This document shows, piece by piece, positions 38,436 to 46,864 of a stretch of DNA of 64,000 nucleotides (its first letter is position 1; the number at the start of each line of letters is the position of its first letter). The position numbers and the translations under genes are program-made. Source of the DNA: Holophagaceae bacterium (GTDB lineage: Bacteria > Acidobacteriota > Holophagae > Holophagales > Holophagaceae); contig JANYLR010000104.1 in assembly GCA_025363715.1 (NCBI GenBank), positions 1 to 64,000 of the forward strand. The letters run 5' to 3'. The notes beneath the pieces were generated by a model. It did not search any database. It saw only the letters and a program-made list of their open reading frames with translations, and was not told the DNA's origin.

Positions 38436-39659
38436 ATGAACAGCCTGTTTCCTGTCGCTGCCCTGTCGCTCTCCCTGCTCGCCACCACCAGTGGCATGGC
38501 CGCACCCCCCAAGGAAACGGTCTCGGACGGGGTGGTGAAGATTGGCGTGCTCACGGACATGTCCGGGGTCTATTCCACCCTCGGCGGCAAGGGTACCCAG
38601 GTCGCCGTGGAAATGGCCGCTCAGGATTTCGGCGGCAAGGTGCTGGGCAAGCCCATCGTGGTCATCGGTGCGGATCACCAGAACAAGGCCGACATCGCCT
38701 CGGCCAAGGCCCGGGAGTGGTTCGACAACGAAAAGGTGGACATGATCACCGGCCTGCTGAACTCCGGCTGCGCCCTGGCGGTGCAGAAGCTCGGCGGGGA
38801 CAAGAAGCGCATCGTCATGGTCACCGGAGCTGCCAGCACCGACCTGACCAACAAGGCCTGGACTCCCTACGGCATCCACTATGTGTATGACACCTACGCC
38901 CTGGGCAAGGTGACCGGGCAGGCCGTGGTGCAGACCGGGGGCAAGTCCTGGTTCTTCATCACCGCCGACTACGCCTTCGGCCAGTCGCTCGAGCAGAACA
39001 CCACCCTCTTCGTGAACAAGCTGGGGGGCAAGGTGCTGGGCTCCGTCCGCCACCCCCTCTCCACGGCGGATTTCTCGTCCTACCTGCTCCAGGCCCAGTC
39101 CTCCGGGGCCCAGATCATCGGCTTGGCCAATGCCGGCGGGGACACCATCAACGCGATAAAGCAGGCCCGGGAGTTCGGTATCGGCCAGAAAGGCCAAAAA
39201 CTGGTAGGACTGCTGATCTTCGATACCGACATCAAGAGTCTGGGGCTGACCGCGGCCCAAGGAATGCAGTTCACCTCCGGGTTCTACTGGGACCGGGATG
39301 AAGGCACCCGCGCCTTTTCCAGGCGGTTCTTCGCCATCCACAAGGCCATGCCCACCATGGACCAGGCCGGTGCCTACTCTGCGACCATGAACTACCTGAA
39401 GGCCATCAAGGCCGCGGGGAACGACGATCCCGACGCGGTCATGGCCAAGCTGAAGGCCATGGACATCAGCGACTTCTTCGCCGTCCACGGAAAGATTCGC
39501 ATCGATGGGCGGATGGTACACGACATGTACCTGATGGAGGTGAAGAAGCCCTCTGAGTCCAAGGGGGAATGGGATCTCCTCAAAATCGTGAAGACTGTCC
39601 CGGGCGACGAGGCCTACATGCCGCTCTCCGAAAGCACGTGCCCGGCCGTGAAGAAGTAG
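38436..39659 (+). CDS. Periplasmic substrate-binding protein, LIV-type
   Basis: The receptor of the importer, 407 residues with a signal peptide (LFPVAALSLSLLATTSGMAA). Type I periplasmic-binding fold marks: VKIGVLTDMSGVYSTLGGKG, GKPIVVIGADHQNKADIASAKAREW, GLLNSGCALAVQKLGG and FITADYAFGQSLEQNT. These sit in the family used for branched-chain amino acids, amides and organic acids, so the ligand cannot be named. It is separated from the ATPase genes by 117 bases and has its own AAAGGAT ribosome site. Confidence 0.88.
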   Translation: MNSLFPVAALSLSLLATTSGMAAPPKETVSDGVVKIGVLTDMSGVYSTLGGKGTQVAVEMAAQDFGGKVLGKPIVVIGADHQNKADIASAKAREWFDNEKVDMITGLLNSGCALAVQKLGGDKKRIVMVTGAASTDLTNKAWTPYGIHYVYDTYALGKVTGQAVVQTGGKSWFFITADYAFGQSLEQNTTLFVNKLGGKVLGSVRHPLSTADFSSYLLQAQSSGAQIIGLANAGGDTINAIKQAREFGIGQKGQKLVGLLIFDTDIKSLGLTAAQGMQFTSGFYWDRDEGTRAFSRRFFAIHKAMPTMDQAGAYSATMNYLKAIKAAGNDDPDAVMAKLKAMDISDFFAVHGKIRIDGRMVHDMYLMEVKKPSESKGEWDLLKIVKTVPGDEAYMPLSESTCPAVKK

Positions 39660-39681
39660 CTCAGCCGCCCGGGAGCCCCCG

Positions 39682-40587
39682 ATGGGTATGTCCATTCAGA
39701 CGGTCCTGTCCCAGGTCATGCTGGGGCTCAACAATGGCGTGTTCTACGCCATCCTGAGCCTAGGCTTGGCGGTGATTTTCGGCCTCCTGAACATCGTCAA
39801 CTTCGTCCACGGGGCGCTCTACATGCTGGGCGCCTACGTGGCGCTCCTGGGTTATTCGATGCTGGGCCCGCTGCTGGGTAAGCCGGACTTCCACCTCAAC
39901 TACTGGGCGGCGCTGATCGTGGCGCCGCTGGTGGTGGGGGCCCTGGGGATCGCCATCGAGAAGACCATGCTGCGCCGGCTGCGCAAGTTCGACCACCTCT
40001 ACGGCCTGCTGCTCACCTTCGGCCTGGCCCTCATCATCCAGGGCGTCTTCACCAACTACTTCAACGTGTCCGGCGACGCCTACGACGGGAAGCCGGAGGT
40101 CCTGAATGGCGTGGTCGACCTTGGCTTCATGATGTTCCCGAAGTACCGCCTCTGGGTGATCGCCATCTCCCTGGCGGTCTGCTTCGGCACCTGGTACGTC
40201 ATCGAGCGCACCAAGCTCGGCTCGTACCTCCGCGCCGGCACCGAGAATCCCGAGCTCGTGAAGGCCTTCGGCATCAACGTGCCGCTCATGATCACCCTGA
40301 CCTACGGCTTCGGGGTGGGCCTGGCCGCCTTCGCGGGGGTACTGGCCGCTCCGATCTATTCCGTCAGCCCGGTCATGGGCTCCGAGATGATCATCACCGT
40401 GTTCGCGGTGGTGGTCATCGGCGGCATGGGCTCGATCATGGGTTCGATCGTCACCGGCCTCCTGCTGGGAATGGTGGAGGGCTTCACCAAGGTCGTGTAC
40501 GCCCCGGCCTCGGGCACCGTGATCTTCCTGATCATGGTTGTCGTCCTGCTCGTCAAGCCCACGGGCCTGTTCGGGAGGGAAGCCTAG
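39682..40587 (+). CDS. livH: LIV-type ABC permease, LivH-like
   Basis: Inner-membrane permease, 301 residues with about eight hydrophobic segments. The N-terminus [39 protein letters not shown] is the LivH hallmark. The coupling region [27 protein letters not shown] and the C-terminal [24 protein letters not shown] fit the family. It is followed without spacing by the partner permease. Confidence 0.92.
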   Translation: MGMSIQTVLSQVMLGLNNGVFYAILSLGLAVIFGLLNIVNFVHGALYMLGAYVALLGYSMLGPLLGKPDFHLNYWAALIVAPLVVGALGIAIEKTMLRRLRKFDHLYGLLLTFGLALIIQGVFTNYFNVSGDAYDGKPEVLNGVVDLGFMMFPKYRLWVIAISLAVCFGTWYVIERTKLGSYLRAGTENPELVKAFGINVPLMITLTYGFGVGLAAFAGVLAAPIYSVSPVMGSEMIITVFAVVVIGGMGSIMGSIVTGLLLGMVEGFTKVVYAPASGTVIFLIMVVVLLVKPTGLFGREA

Positions 40588-41529
40588 GTGAACCGGTTCC
40601 TCTGGCTTGCCCTCATCGCCCTCGGGCTGGCGGCGCCCTTCGTGGTGTACCCCGTCTTCATGATGAAGCTGCTCTGTTTCGCCCTGTTCGCCATGGCCTT
40701 CAATCTGCTGCTGGGTTACACAGGGCTGCTGTCCTTCGGGCATGCGGCCTTCTTTGGCGGTGCCTCCTACGTCACGGGCTACCTGGTGAAGACCAGCGGT
40801 CTGACGCCGGAGCTGGGGGTCCTGGGCGGCACCCTCTTCGCGGCCCTGCTGGGGTACCTGGTGGGCAGCCTGGCCATCCGGCGGCAGGGCATCTACTTCG
40901 CCATGGTGACCCTGGCCCTGGCCCAGATCGTCTACTTCGTCGCGCTGAAGGCCACCTTCACCGGGGGCGAGGATGGCCTGCAGGGCATTCCCAGGGGGCT
41001 CCTCTTCGGGCTGATCGATCTGAACCGCCATTACACGGTGGGCGGCGGTCCCCTGGGCCTCAACCTCTACTACTTCATCTTCGTCCTCTTCTGCCTGGGT
41101 TTCTGGATCATCCACCGGACGATCCATTCCCCCTTCGGCCAGGTGCTCAAGGCGATCCGGGAGAACGAGCCCCGGGCCATTTCGCTGGGGTACAAGGTGG
41201 AACGATTCAAGCTGATGGCCTTCGTCCTTTCCTCGGCCCTGGCGGGCATGGCCGGGTCGATGAAGAGCCTGGTTTTCCAGCTCGCGTCGCTCACCGATGT
41301 GAGCTGGCATACCTCCGGCGAGGTGGTCCTGATGACCCTGCTGGGTGGCGTGGGCACAGTGCTGGGTCCGCTGGCCGGCGCCTTTACCGTGGTGACGCTC
41401 CAGTCCAAGCTGAGTTCAGTGGGCCCCTGGATCACGGTCATCATCGGGGGCATCTTCGTGATCTGCGTGCTGGTCTTCCGGCGCGGCTTCGTCGGCGAAC
41501 TGGGCCGGCTGCTCCGGCGCCCCTTGTAA
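40588..41529 (+). CDS. livM: LIV-type ABC permease, LivM-like
   Basis: The second permease, 313 residues from a GTG start that directly abuts the livH stop. The pattern [27 protein letters not shown], then [27 protein letters not shown] (the ATPase-coupling loop) and [25 protein letters not shown], is characteristic. About nine hydrophobic segments are seen. It completes the importer; the next three genes are metabolic. Confidence 0.92.
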   Translation: MNRFLWLALIALGLAAPFVVYPVFMMKLLCFALFAMAFNLLLGYTGLLSFGHAAFFGGASYVTGYLVKTSGLTPELGVLGGTLFAALLGYLVGSLAIRRQGIYFAMVTLALAQIVYFVALKATFTGGEDGLQGIPRGLLFGLIDLNRHYTVGGGPLGLNLYYFIFVLFCLGFWIIHRTIHSPFGQVLKAIRENEPRAISLGYKVERFKLMAFVLSSALAGMAGSMKSLVFQLASLTDVSWHTSGEVVLMTLLGGVGTVLGPLAGAFTVVTLQSKLSSVGPWITVIIGGIFVICVLVFRRGFVGELGRLLRRPL

Positions 41530-41555
41530 AGGCATTCCGATGTGGGAGGCATGAC

Positions 41556-42254
41556 ATGATCTGCAGCTCTATCCCAGAGGCCCTGGCGGGCATTCCGGAC
41601 GGCGCCACCCTCATGGTCGGCGGCTTCGGCCTGGTGGGCATTCCGGAAAACCTGATCCTTGGGCTGCGCGAAACCGGCGTGAAGAATCTCACGGTCATCT
41701 CCAACAACTGCGGCGTGGACGACTGGGGTCTCGGTCTCCTGCTCAACAACCGCCAGATCCGGAAGATGGTCGGCTCCTACGTGGGCGAGAACAAGGAGTT
41801 CGAGCGCCAGTATCTTTCCGGCGAGCTGGAGGTGGAGCTGGTGCCCCAGGGCACGCTGGCTGAGCGCATCCGGGCCGGGGGCGCGGGCATTCCGGCCTTC
41901 TTCACGCCGGCCGGAGTGGGCACCCCCATTGCTGAAGGGCGCGAGACTCGAGTGTTCAACGGGAAGGAGTACCTGCTGGAGCTGGCCCTGAAGGCCGATT
42001 TCGCCCTGGTCAAGGCCTGGCGCGGGGACGGCCTCGGCAACCTGCAGTACCGCCGCACGGCCCAGAACTTCAACCCCATGATGGCGGCCGCGGGAAAGAT
42101 CACCATCGCCGAAGTGGAGGTCCTGGCCGCCATCGGCGACCTGGAACCAGAACACGTCCATACGCCCAGCATCTACGTCCAGCGCGTCATTCTTGGCGGG
42201 CACCAGGAAAAGCGCATCGAACGCCGGACCGTGCGGAAGGGCGGTGCCGCATGA
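41556..42254 (+). CDS. scoA: 3-oxoacid CoA-transferase, subunit A
   Basis: It transfers CoA between a short acyl-CoA (usually succinyl-CoA) and acetoacetate, with subunit B. The 232-residue product has the SugarP-isomerase-like opening [19 protein letters not shown] and the conserved [34 protein letters not shown] stands before the ATG. The stop overlaps the start of subunit B by four bases. Similar acetate-type CoA-transferases differ little at this level, so acetoacetate use is inferred from the dehydrogenase gene that follows. Confidence 0.92.
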   Translation: MICSSIPEALAGIPDGATLMVGGFGLVGIPENLILGLRETGVKNLTVISNNCGVDDWGLGLLLNNRQIRKMVGSYVGENKEFERQYLSGELEVELVPQGTLAERIRAGGAGIPAFFTPAGVGTPIAEGRETRVFNGKEYLLELALKADFALVKAWRGDGLGNLQYRRTAQNFNPMMAAAGKITIAEVEVLAAIGDLEPEHVHTPSIYVQRVILGGHQEKRIERRTVRKGGAA

Positions 42255-42895
42255 CCTGGACACGGGAGGAGATCGCCCAGCGGGCGGCGCAGGAAATCCA
42301 GGATGGCTACTACGTGAACCTGGGCATTGGCATGCCGACCCTGGTGGCCAACTACATCCCGGCCGGCAAGCGGGTGGTGCTGCAGTCGGAGAACGGCCTG
42401 CTGGGCATCGGCCCCTATCCCGCCGAAGAGGACTTGGATCCTGATCTGATCAATGCCGGCAAGGAGACCATCACCATGATCCCCGGCGCCGCCCTGTTCA
42501 GCAGCGCCGAGTCCTTCGCCATGATCCGGGGCGGCCACATCGATCTGGCCATCCTGGGGGGCATGGAAGTCTCCGCCACCGGGGATCTGGCCAACTGGGT
42601 CATCCCCGGCAAGATGGTCAAGGGCATGGGCGGCGCCATGGACCTGGTGCACGGCGCCAAGCGCATCGTGGTCATCATGGATCACGTCAACAAGCAGAGT
42701 GAGCCCAAGATCCTCCACCGCTGCACCCTGCCCCTGACGGGCCGGGGGGTGGTCCACCGGATCATCACCGACCGGGCCGTGCTGGATGTGACGCCGGAGG
42801 GGCTGCTGCTGGTGGAACTGGCCCCGGGGCACACGGTCGCGGACATCCGAAACAGCACGGAGCCGCCCCTGAGCGTGGCGTCCGGGCTGGTCTAG
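42251..42895 (+). CDS. scoB: 3-oxoacid CoA-transferase, subunit B
   Basis: Catalytic subunit of the CoA-transferase, 214 residues. The active-site glutamate lies in [15 protein letters not shown], and the [15 protein letters not shown] opening and [26 protein letters not shown] end are family-typical. The start is coupled to scoA. Together with the next gene it forms a ketone-body-use pair: 3-hydroxybutyrate to acetoacetate to acetoacetyl-CoA. Confidence 0.94.
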   Translation: MTWTREEIAQRAAQEIQDGYYVNLGIGMPTLVANYIPAGKRVVLQSENGLLGIGPYPAEEDLDPDLINAGKETITMIPGAALFSSAESFAMIRGGHIDLAILGGMEVSATGDLANWVIPGKMVKGMGGAMDLVHGAKRIVVIMDHVNKQSEPKILHRCTLPLTGRGVVHRIITDRAVLDVTPEGLLLVELAPGHTVADIRNSTEPPLSVASGLV

Positions 42896-42904
42896 GTGGC
42901 TGCC

Positions 42905-43687
42905 ATGCTGAAGGGGAAGGTCGCCCTGATCACCGGGTCCACCAGCGGCATAGGCCTGGGCATCGCCCGGGCTCTGGCCGCCCAGGGCTGCGGCGTCATG
43001 CTCAACGGGTTCGGCGATGCCGCGGCCATTGAGCGGTTGTGCTTGGAACTGTCGGAACAGCACGGTGCCCCAGTGGCCTACAACCGAGCCGACCTGACCC
43101 ACCCCGCCGAGATCGAGACCCTGGTGGCGGATGCGGTGGCGCAGATGGGTGGCCTCGACATCCTGGTGAACAACGCGGGCATCCAGCACACGGCCCCGGT
43201 GGAGGAGTTTCCGCCCGAAAAGTGGGATGCCATCCTGGCCGTCAACCTCTCCGCGTCCTTCCACACGATCCACCACGCCCTGCCGCATATGAAAGCGAAA
43301 GGGTGGGGCCGGATCCTCAATATCGCCTCCGTGCACGGCCTGGTGGCCTCGCCCAACAAAGCGGCCTACGTGGCGGCCAAGCACGGCCTGGTGGGGTTGA
43401 CCAAGGTGGTGGCCCTGGAGACGGCCGGGCTCGGGATCACCTGCAACGCCATCTGCCCCGGCTGGACCCGCACCGAGCTGATCGAGCCCCAGATCCTGGC
43501 CAAGGCCCAGGCCCTGGGCGTGGGCCTCGAGGCGGGCGGCCAGGCCCTCCTGGCGGAAAAGCAGCCTTCGCGGCAGTTCGTCAGCATCGAGCAGATCGGC
43601 CAGCTGGCGGTGTTTCTTTGCTCCAGTGCCGCGGTCCAGATCACGGGGACGGCCGTCCCCATCGATGGTGGGTGGACGGCCCAGTAG
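42905..43687 (+). CDS. 3-hydroxybutyrate dehydrogenase (short-chain dehydrogenase)
   Basis: An NAD-dependent SDR of 260 residues. I chose the ATG at 42905, with AGGTGG seven bases upstream, over a GTG at 42896. The cofactor motif is ITGSTSGIGLGIA, the NNAG motif is present (ILVNNAGIQHT), and the catalytic Ser-Tyr-Lys lie in NIASVHGLVASPNKAAYVAAKHG. The late stretch KQPSRQFVSIEQIGQLAVFLCS is typical of PHB-type 3-hydroxybutyrate dehydrogenases (BdhA). It is the last gene of the transporter and CoA-transferase unit. Confidence 0.88.
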   Translation: MLKGKVALITGSTSGIGLGIARALAAQGCGVMLNGFGDAAAIERLCLELSEQHGAPVAYNRADLTHPAEIETLVADAVAQMGGLDILVNNAGIQHTAPVEEFPPEKWDAILAVNLSASFHTIHHALPHMKAKGWGRILNIASVHGLVASPNKAAYVAAKHGLVGLTKVVALETAGLGITCNAICPGWTRTELIEPQILAKAQALGVGLEAGGQALLAEKQPSRQFVSIEQIGQLAVFLCSSAAVQITGTAVPIDGGWTAQ

Positions 43688-43720
43688 GCCCGAATGGACG
43701 GCTCACACGGTTCGAACGCT

Positions 43721-43744
43721 GGCCTCCGAAGCCAAAGGTCGCTG
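43721..43744 (+). repeat. Extra copy of the tRNA-Arg attachment core
   Basis: 24 bases starting GGCCTCCGAAGCCAAAGGTC are identical to positions 43869-43892 of the tRNA-Arg gene, from the anticodon stem to the T stem. The bases after it no longer follow the tRNA. It lies 96 bases before the tRNA start and may be the trace of an earlier integration. An 11-base tRNA match (GAGCGTTGGCC) also occurs at 43776-43786. Confidence 0.6.
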
Positions 43745-43839
43745 TAACCCTGGTGCCACGGTCAGTCAGGCGAAGGAGCGTTGGCCAGAGGACTCGACCT
43801 TGATCTCAATCCCGTTCGAAGCCATGATGGAAGACCGTA

Positions 43840-43916
43840 GTACCCGTAGCTCAGTTGGATAGAGCGTTGGCCTCCGAAGCCAAAGGTCGCTGGTTCGATT
43901 CCAGTCGGGTGCACCA
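43840..43916 (+). tRNA. tRNA-Arg (anticodon CCG), chimeric 3' half
   Basis: 77 bases including CCA fold as a cloverleaf: acceptor GTACCCG, D stem GCTC/GAGC, anticodon stem TTGGC/GCCAA with loop CTCCGAA (anticodon CCG, reading CGG), variable AGGTC, T arm GCTGG/CCAGT. The acceptor 3' strand is CGGGTGC, so position 2 forms a U-G wobble. A displaced 3' end at 45847-45864 has CGGGTAC, which pairs perfectly with this 5' strand. The present 3' half therefore looks element-supplied. Confidence 0.95.
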
Positions 43917-43917
43917 A

Positions 43918-43962
43918 ACAAGCCCCTGAAACCCTTGAATATCAATGGTTTTGGGGGTTTGT
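43918..43962 (+). terminator. Hairpin after the chimeric tRNA-Arg
   Basis: AACAAGCCCCTGAAACC pairs with GGTTTTGGGGGTTTGTT across a 12-13 base loop, with T residues following. It belongs to the element side, whereas the strong hairpin at 45865 follows the displaced host end, so this looks like a terminator brought in by the element. Confidence 0.6.
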
Positions 43963-43964
43963 TC

Positions 43965-44591
43965 TATCTACCAAAGAGCTTGGGCTTCACCCGCAGGTGA
44001 TGTCTATGTGTTGATTCTACCAGCGTGGCTGCACCATATTTACCACGGTCGAATCTTCTTAGAGTGAGTGGGGGCGAGGGTTTGCCGCTGTTGAGACCTT
44101 CTGGGAGTCTTGCAGGGGGCGCTCCACCTTGATTCCGGGCTAACGGGAACCGGCTTTGGCCCGCTGCGCGGGCAAAGCCTGTTCCACATAGAACTATCAA
44201 GGGTCTTGACGTTTGAGTGGCGTGGAACAACACCCGTCAGGCGATGAGGTGGTCTACCAGTTCAAGGATGAGGTGAGGCACACGAAATTGCTTCCTATCC
44301 CGCTAGAGCCTCGGGCTCTGGTTACCAATAGGAGCAACCGTGGTTCTTCCTCCTTGCAGCCGCAGCCCAACTTTCTACTTCATTAGACAACGGAGGTCAT
44401 GGACCGCCGGGAGCTTGGCTCCCGGCCCGATGGGCGACCAGGAACAAACAGCGGCATATGGGTCCAGAGGACCACCCATGCCATCAGTCATCGCCGCAGC
44501 CCTGTCCATCTCAGTTCAACAACATGGGGTGGTAAGTGAATCCAGAGTGGCTACCACTCCGAACCCAATTCTCAATTCATGGAGAAATCGA
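43965..44591. other. 627 bases of non-coding element DNA with hairpins
   Basis: No gene is credible here. I see one copy of a direct repeat (44030-44048) and three hairpins: GGCTTTG..CCCGC-TGC-GCGGG..AAAGCC (44152-44179, one bulged G), AGAGCC-TCG-GGCTCT (44305-44319) and CCGGGAGC-TTG-GCTCCCGG (44407-44425). They may belong to a replication origin, a structured RNA or a decayed gene; nothing decides between these. Confidence 0.45.
44030..44048 (+). repeat. Direct repeat TGCACCAYATTTACCACGG, left copy
   Basis: TGCACCATATTTACCACGG recurs at 45742-45760 with one change (18 of 19). Both copies lie inside the element near its ends (158 bases from the left core, 60 bases from the right). They could be integrase arm-type sites. 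Confidence 0.5.
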
Positions 44592-45251
44592 ATGCCCGAA
44601 ACGAAGCCCGCAGTGTCCACCTATAGGACCACCAAGCGGAAAACCCCTGTATGGGTGCCAGCCACTGGAACCTCAAAGACCCGTATCAAGAAAGCCCGGT
44701 TCTACCTGAAGGGGAAGGCTTGGGTGCCCGCTGATCCCCGTGATGGTGACAAGGCAATGCTGGTGGTCGTCTGCAACCTTAGGCGCTACCTCGAACTGAG
44801 TGCGGCTATGACCGTGACCCTCATTCAAGAACACTACAACCCTCGCTGCATCACATCGGGCGGTCATTCATGGGGTTGGAGCAGTCAGGACATTCTCAAG
44901 AAATACAGTCAGGCAGGTAAGCGCGGGATGTATCCGACCCTCGGCGTAGAAGACCCGAAAGCCAAGGCGAAGGTAAACAAGATGGACCTACATCGGCAAT
45001 TCAAGGCATTTTGGAAGAAGCATGTGAATCCCGGTGGATGCTGCACTCCCGCAGAAGTCAGGGAAGCCTTCATCCGGTTCCGTGGTGGTGAAGCTGTCAC
45101 TGCCAACATGCTGAGTCGGGTCATCAAGGCAGTCACGGGCAATGAACCCGTCAGACCATTCGGTGAGAAGTTTTACCGAGGCTTTCACATTGTAGAGACG
45201 CATTTGGGGTTTATAAGAGATGCCACTAAGCAACAGCAACTGATCGCCTAA
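44592..45251 (+). CDS. Element-encoded protein with a primase-C-terminal-like segment
   Basis: The ATG at 44592 has GGAG seven bases upstream; the product has 219 residues and is basic at its N-terminus (TTKRKTPVWVPATGTSKTRIKK). The segment MTVTLIQEHYNPRC followed by WGWSSQDILKKYSQAG resembles the PriCT-type helical region found after archaeo-eukaryotic primase domains in phage and satellite replication proteins. No polymerase or helicase motif is present, so it is either a stand-alone accessory or the surviving end of a larger gene. It converges on, and overlaps by 26 bases, the truncated integrase. The family assignment is by pattern only. Confidence 0.55.
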   Translation: MPETKPAVSTYRTTKRKTPVWVPATGTSKTRIKKARFYLKGKAWVPADPRDGDKAMLVVVCNLRRYLELSAAMTVTLIQEHYNPRCITSGGHSWGWSSQDILKKYSQAGKRGMYPTLGVEDPKAKAKVNKMDLHRQFKAFWKKHVNPGGCCTPAEVREAFIRFRGGEAVTANMLSRVIKAVTGNEPVRPFGEKFYRGFHIVETHLGFIRDATKQQQLIA

Positions 45252-45684
45252 GCCGCACAGCGAAATTGAAGATTGCCGTGAGCGTCTTGATGGTGTTGTT
45301 GACATAGGTTCCAGAGCATTCGGCTTCAAGCATCCGGACTCTAAGATCCATGACATGAGAGGTGCTTACCCGATTGATGGGCATGGTCCCGATGACCGGA
45401 ACCACCCAATTCCGGAGTGCAGATTCAGCGCTCTTGTAATGACCTTGCGAGAAGATGGAGCGGTTCACCCGCAGCCACTCCTGGATGAGGTCTTGAACGG
45501 GCTTGAACCGAGTTGGACGCTTCAGGAGCCCGTCTACAAGTTCCTTTCGCTTCTCTTCAAGCACACGCCGGGCTGTCGCCAGATCGGTGGCTCGGGTTGA
45601 GCCATGTGCCCGCTGCCCGTTGGCACTGATGAGGTAATACCAGTAGCGTCCCTTTCGGTAGAGCCCTGGATGGGGTGTTGCCAT
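45226..45684 (-). pseudogene. Tyrosine recombinase (phage integrase), truncated after the core-binding domain
   Basis: The 152-residue frame starts well (GGAGG, then ATG) and shows an N-terminal arm-binding-like part (LYRKGRYWYYLISANGQRAHGSTRA) and a SAM-like core-binding domain (VQDLIQEWLRVNRSIFSQGHYKSAESALRNWVVPVIG, then YVNNTIKTLTAIFNFAVR). The catalytic domain with Arg-His-x-x-Arg-Tyr, expected over the next 200 or so residues, is missing; the frame ends RRSVAVA at the neighbouring ORF. The ribosome site lies within a hairpin (CCGCCTC/GAGGCGG, 45688-45708). It sits beside the distal attachment site, as integrase genes do. Confidence 0.8.
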
Positions 45685-45741
45685 GAACCGCCTCCGTGAG
45701 AGAGGCGGATGAAGCTCAAAAACTATGGTTTGAAGATTGGA

Positions 45742-45760
45742 TGCACCACATTTACCACGG
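45742..45760 (+). repeat. Direct repeat TGCACCAYATTTACCACGG, right copy
   Basis: TGCACCACATTTACCACGG, one base different from the copy at 44030-44048. It lies between the integrase start and the distal attachment site, the usual place for integrase arm sites. Confidence 0.5.
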
Positions 45761-45817
45761 CACCGAAAACAGCCGCCTTACCGCTTGCTAGGTAAGGGGT
45801 TAGCAGCTTAGACCATC

Positions 45818-45864
45818 GGCTCCGAAGCCAAAGGTCGCTGGTTCGACCCCAGTCGGGTACACCA
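45818..45864 (+). repeat. Displaced 3' end of tRNA-Arg (distal attachment site)
   Basis: The 3' part of a tRNA-Arg, from the anticodon loop (CTCCGAA) to CCA, without a 5' half. Its acceptor strand CGGGTAC is the exact complement of the 5' strand GTACCCG at 43840, so it is the host's original end. A strong host-like terminator follows at once. Confidence 0.88.
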
Positions 45865-45900
45865 ACAAGGCCAGGGGGCCGTATGGCCCCCTGGCCTTGT
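45865..45900 (+). terminator. Strong hairpin, original tRNA-Arg terminator
   Basis: ACAAGGCCAGGGGGCC-GTAT-GGCCCCCTGGCCTTGT is a perfect 16-bp stem directly after the displaced tRNA end. It has no T run beyond TTGT. It now ends nothing but protects the desaturase gene from upstream reading. Confidence 0.7.
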
Positions 45901-46042
45901 CGACGTCTCTGGGATCGAACCAGCGAGTGGATCGCCCGGGATGGCGTGGTTGACATGAGCGTGCCTGTCGGGTGAATTTCCGGACACGGTCGGTTCTGCC
46001 GAGGCTCCTGGGCTACTCTGAACCCCTTGGTTCAGGTGGTGC

Positions 46043-46864
46043 ATGCGCAAGCCCTTCGCAGTCTCGGTGGTCTCGGTCTCCTTCGTGCTGCTGCACCTGG
46101 CCTGCCTCGCGGCCATCTGGCTGGCCTTCTCCTGGAAGCTGGTGGCCCTATGCGCGGTCATGTACATCATCCGCATGTTCGCCGTCACCGCTGGGTACCA
46201 CCGCTACTTCAGCCACCGCACCTACAAGCTGGGCCGCATCCCGCAGTTTTTCCTGGCCGCCCTGGCCCAGACCTCGGCCCAAAAGGGCGTGCTCTGGTGG
46301 GCGGCCCACCACCGGCATCATCACCGCTTCTCGGACACTCCCCAGGACATCCACTCGCCGGTGGCCGATGGCTTCTGGTGGTCCCACATGGGGTGGGTGC
46401 TGTCAGACGCGTATGACCGCTACGATGCCAAGTCCATCGAGGACTTCGGTCGCTTTCCCGAGCTGCGCTTCCTGGATGCCTACCACTGGCTCTGCCCCTG
46501 GCTGCTGGGCACGGCCACCTTCGCCTTCGGGGCCTGGTCGGGTCTCGGTGCCTGGGAGGCCCTGGTCTGGGGCTTCGTCATCTCCACCGTGCTGCTCTGG
46601 CACGGCACCTTCTGCATCAACTCGCTCACCCACGTCTGGGGCACCCGCCGGTTCGACACCGGGGACCAGAGCCGCAACAACTTCCTGCTGGCCCTCATCA
46701 CCCTGGGGGAGGGCTGGCACAACAACCACCACCACTACCAGGCCAGCTGCCGCCAGGGCATCCGCTGGTGGGAGTTTGATCCCACCTACTACACCCTGAA
46801 GCTGCTCAGCTGGGTGCGCATCGTCCGGGACATCCGGACCTTCCCAGTGTCGGCCCGATCCTGA
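46043..46864 (+). CDS. Membrane fatty-acid (acyl-CoA type) desaturase
   Basis: A di-iron desaturase that introduces a double bond into acyl chains in the membrane; delta-9 type by similarity. The 273-residue product has the three histidine boxes HRYFSHR (from residue 53), HHRHHHRF (residues 89-96) and GWHNNHHHY near residue 228, with hydrophobic segments between them. AGGTGG precedes the ATG. Its stop overlaps the next start by one base (TGATG). Its electron donor is not encoded nearby. Confidence 0.92.
   Translation: MRKPFAVSVVSVSFVLLHLACLAAIWLAFSWKLVALCAVMYIIRMFAVTAGYHRYFSHRTYKLGRIPQFFLAALAQTSAQKGVLWWAAHHRHHHRFSDTPQDIHSPVADGFWWSHMGWVLSDAYDRYDAKSIEDFGRFPELRFLDAYHWLCPWLLGTATFAFGAWSGLGAWEALVWGFVISTVLLWHGTFCINSLTHVWGTRRFDTGDQSRNNFLLALITLGEGWHNNHHHYQASCRQGIRWWEFDPTYYTLKLLSWVRIVRDIRTFPVSARS

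Larger units (their letters stand above)
43872..45846. mobile_element. Decayed integrative element in tRNA-Arg
   Basis: A 27-base core identical in the tRNA (43872-43898) and downstream (45820-45846) bounds about 1.95 kb. Inside are a truncated tyrosine integrase (minus strand, next to the distal site), a small primase-like ORF (plus strand), a replacement hairpin terminator, and a 600-base non-coding part. The integrase lacks its catalytic domain, so the element cannot move by itself. Composition is more AT-rich than the flanks. Confidence 0.85.

Noticed and set aside
37506..39695. A 729-residue minus-strand open frame across the transporter genes
   Set aside because: It is antisense to three clear genes (livG end, livF, binding protein), is rich in Gly, His and Gln of the GC-shadow type, and has no family pattern or ribosome site.
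39760..41310. A 516-residue minus-strand frame opposite livH and livM
   Set aside because: Antisense to two membrane-protein genes with clear families; low-complexity Gln/His/Glu composition.
43745..43839. A second tRNA-like gene just before tRNA-Arg
   Set aside because: Short matches (GAGCGTTGGCC, GTTCGAAGCC) exist but no cloverleaf can be formed; treated as tRNA-derived debris or chance.
45723..46188. Minus-strand frames reading GVPDWGRTSDLWL and [14 protein letters not shown]
   Set aside because: These are translations of the tRNA 3' end read backwards, a well-known source of false genes.
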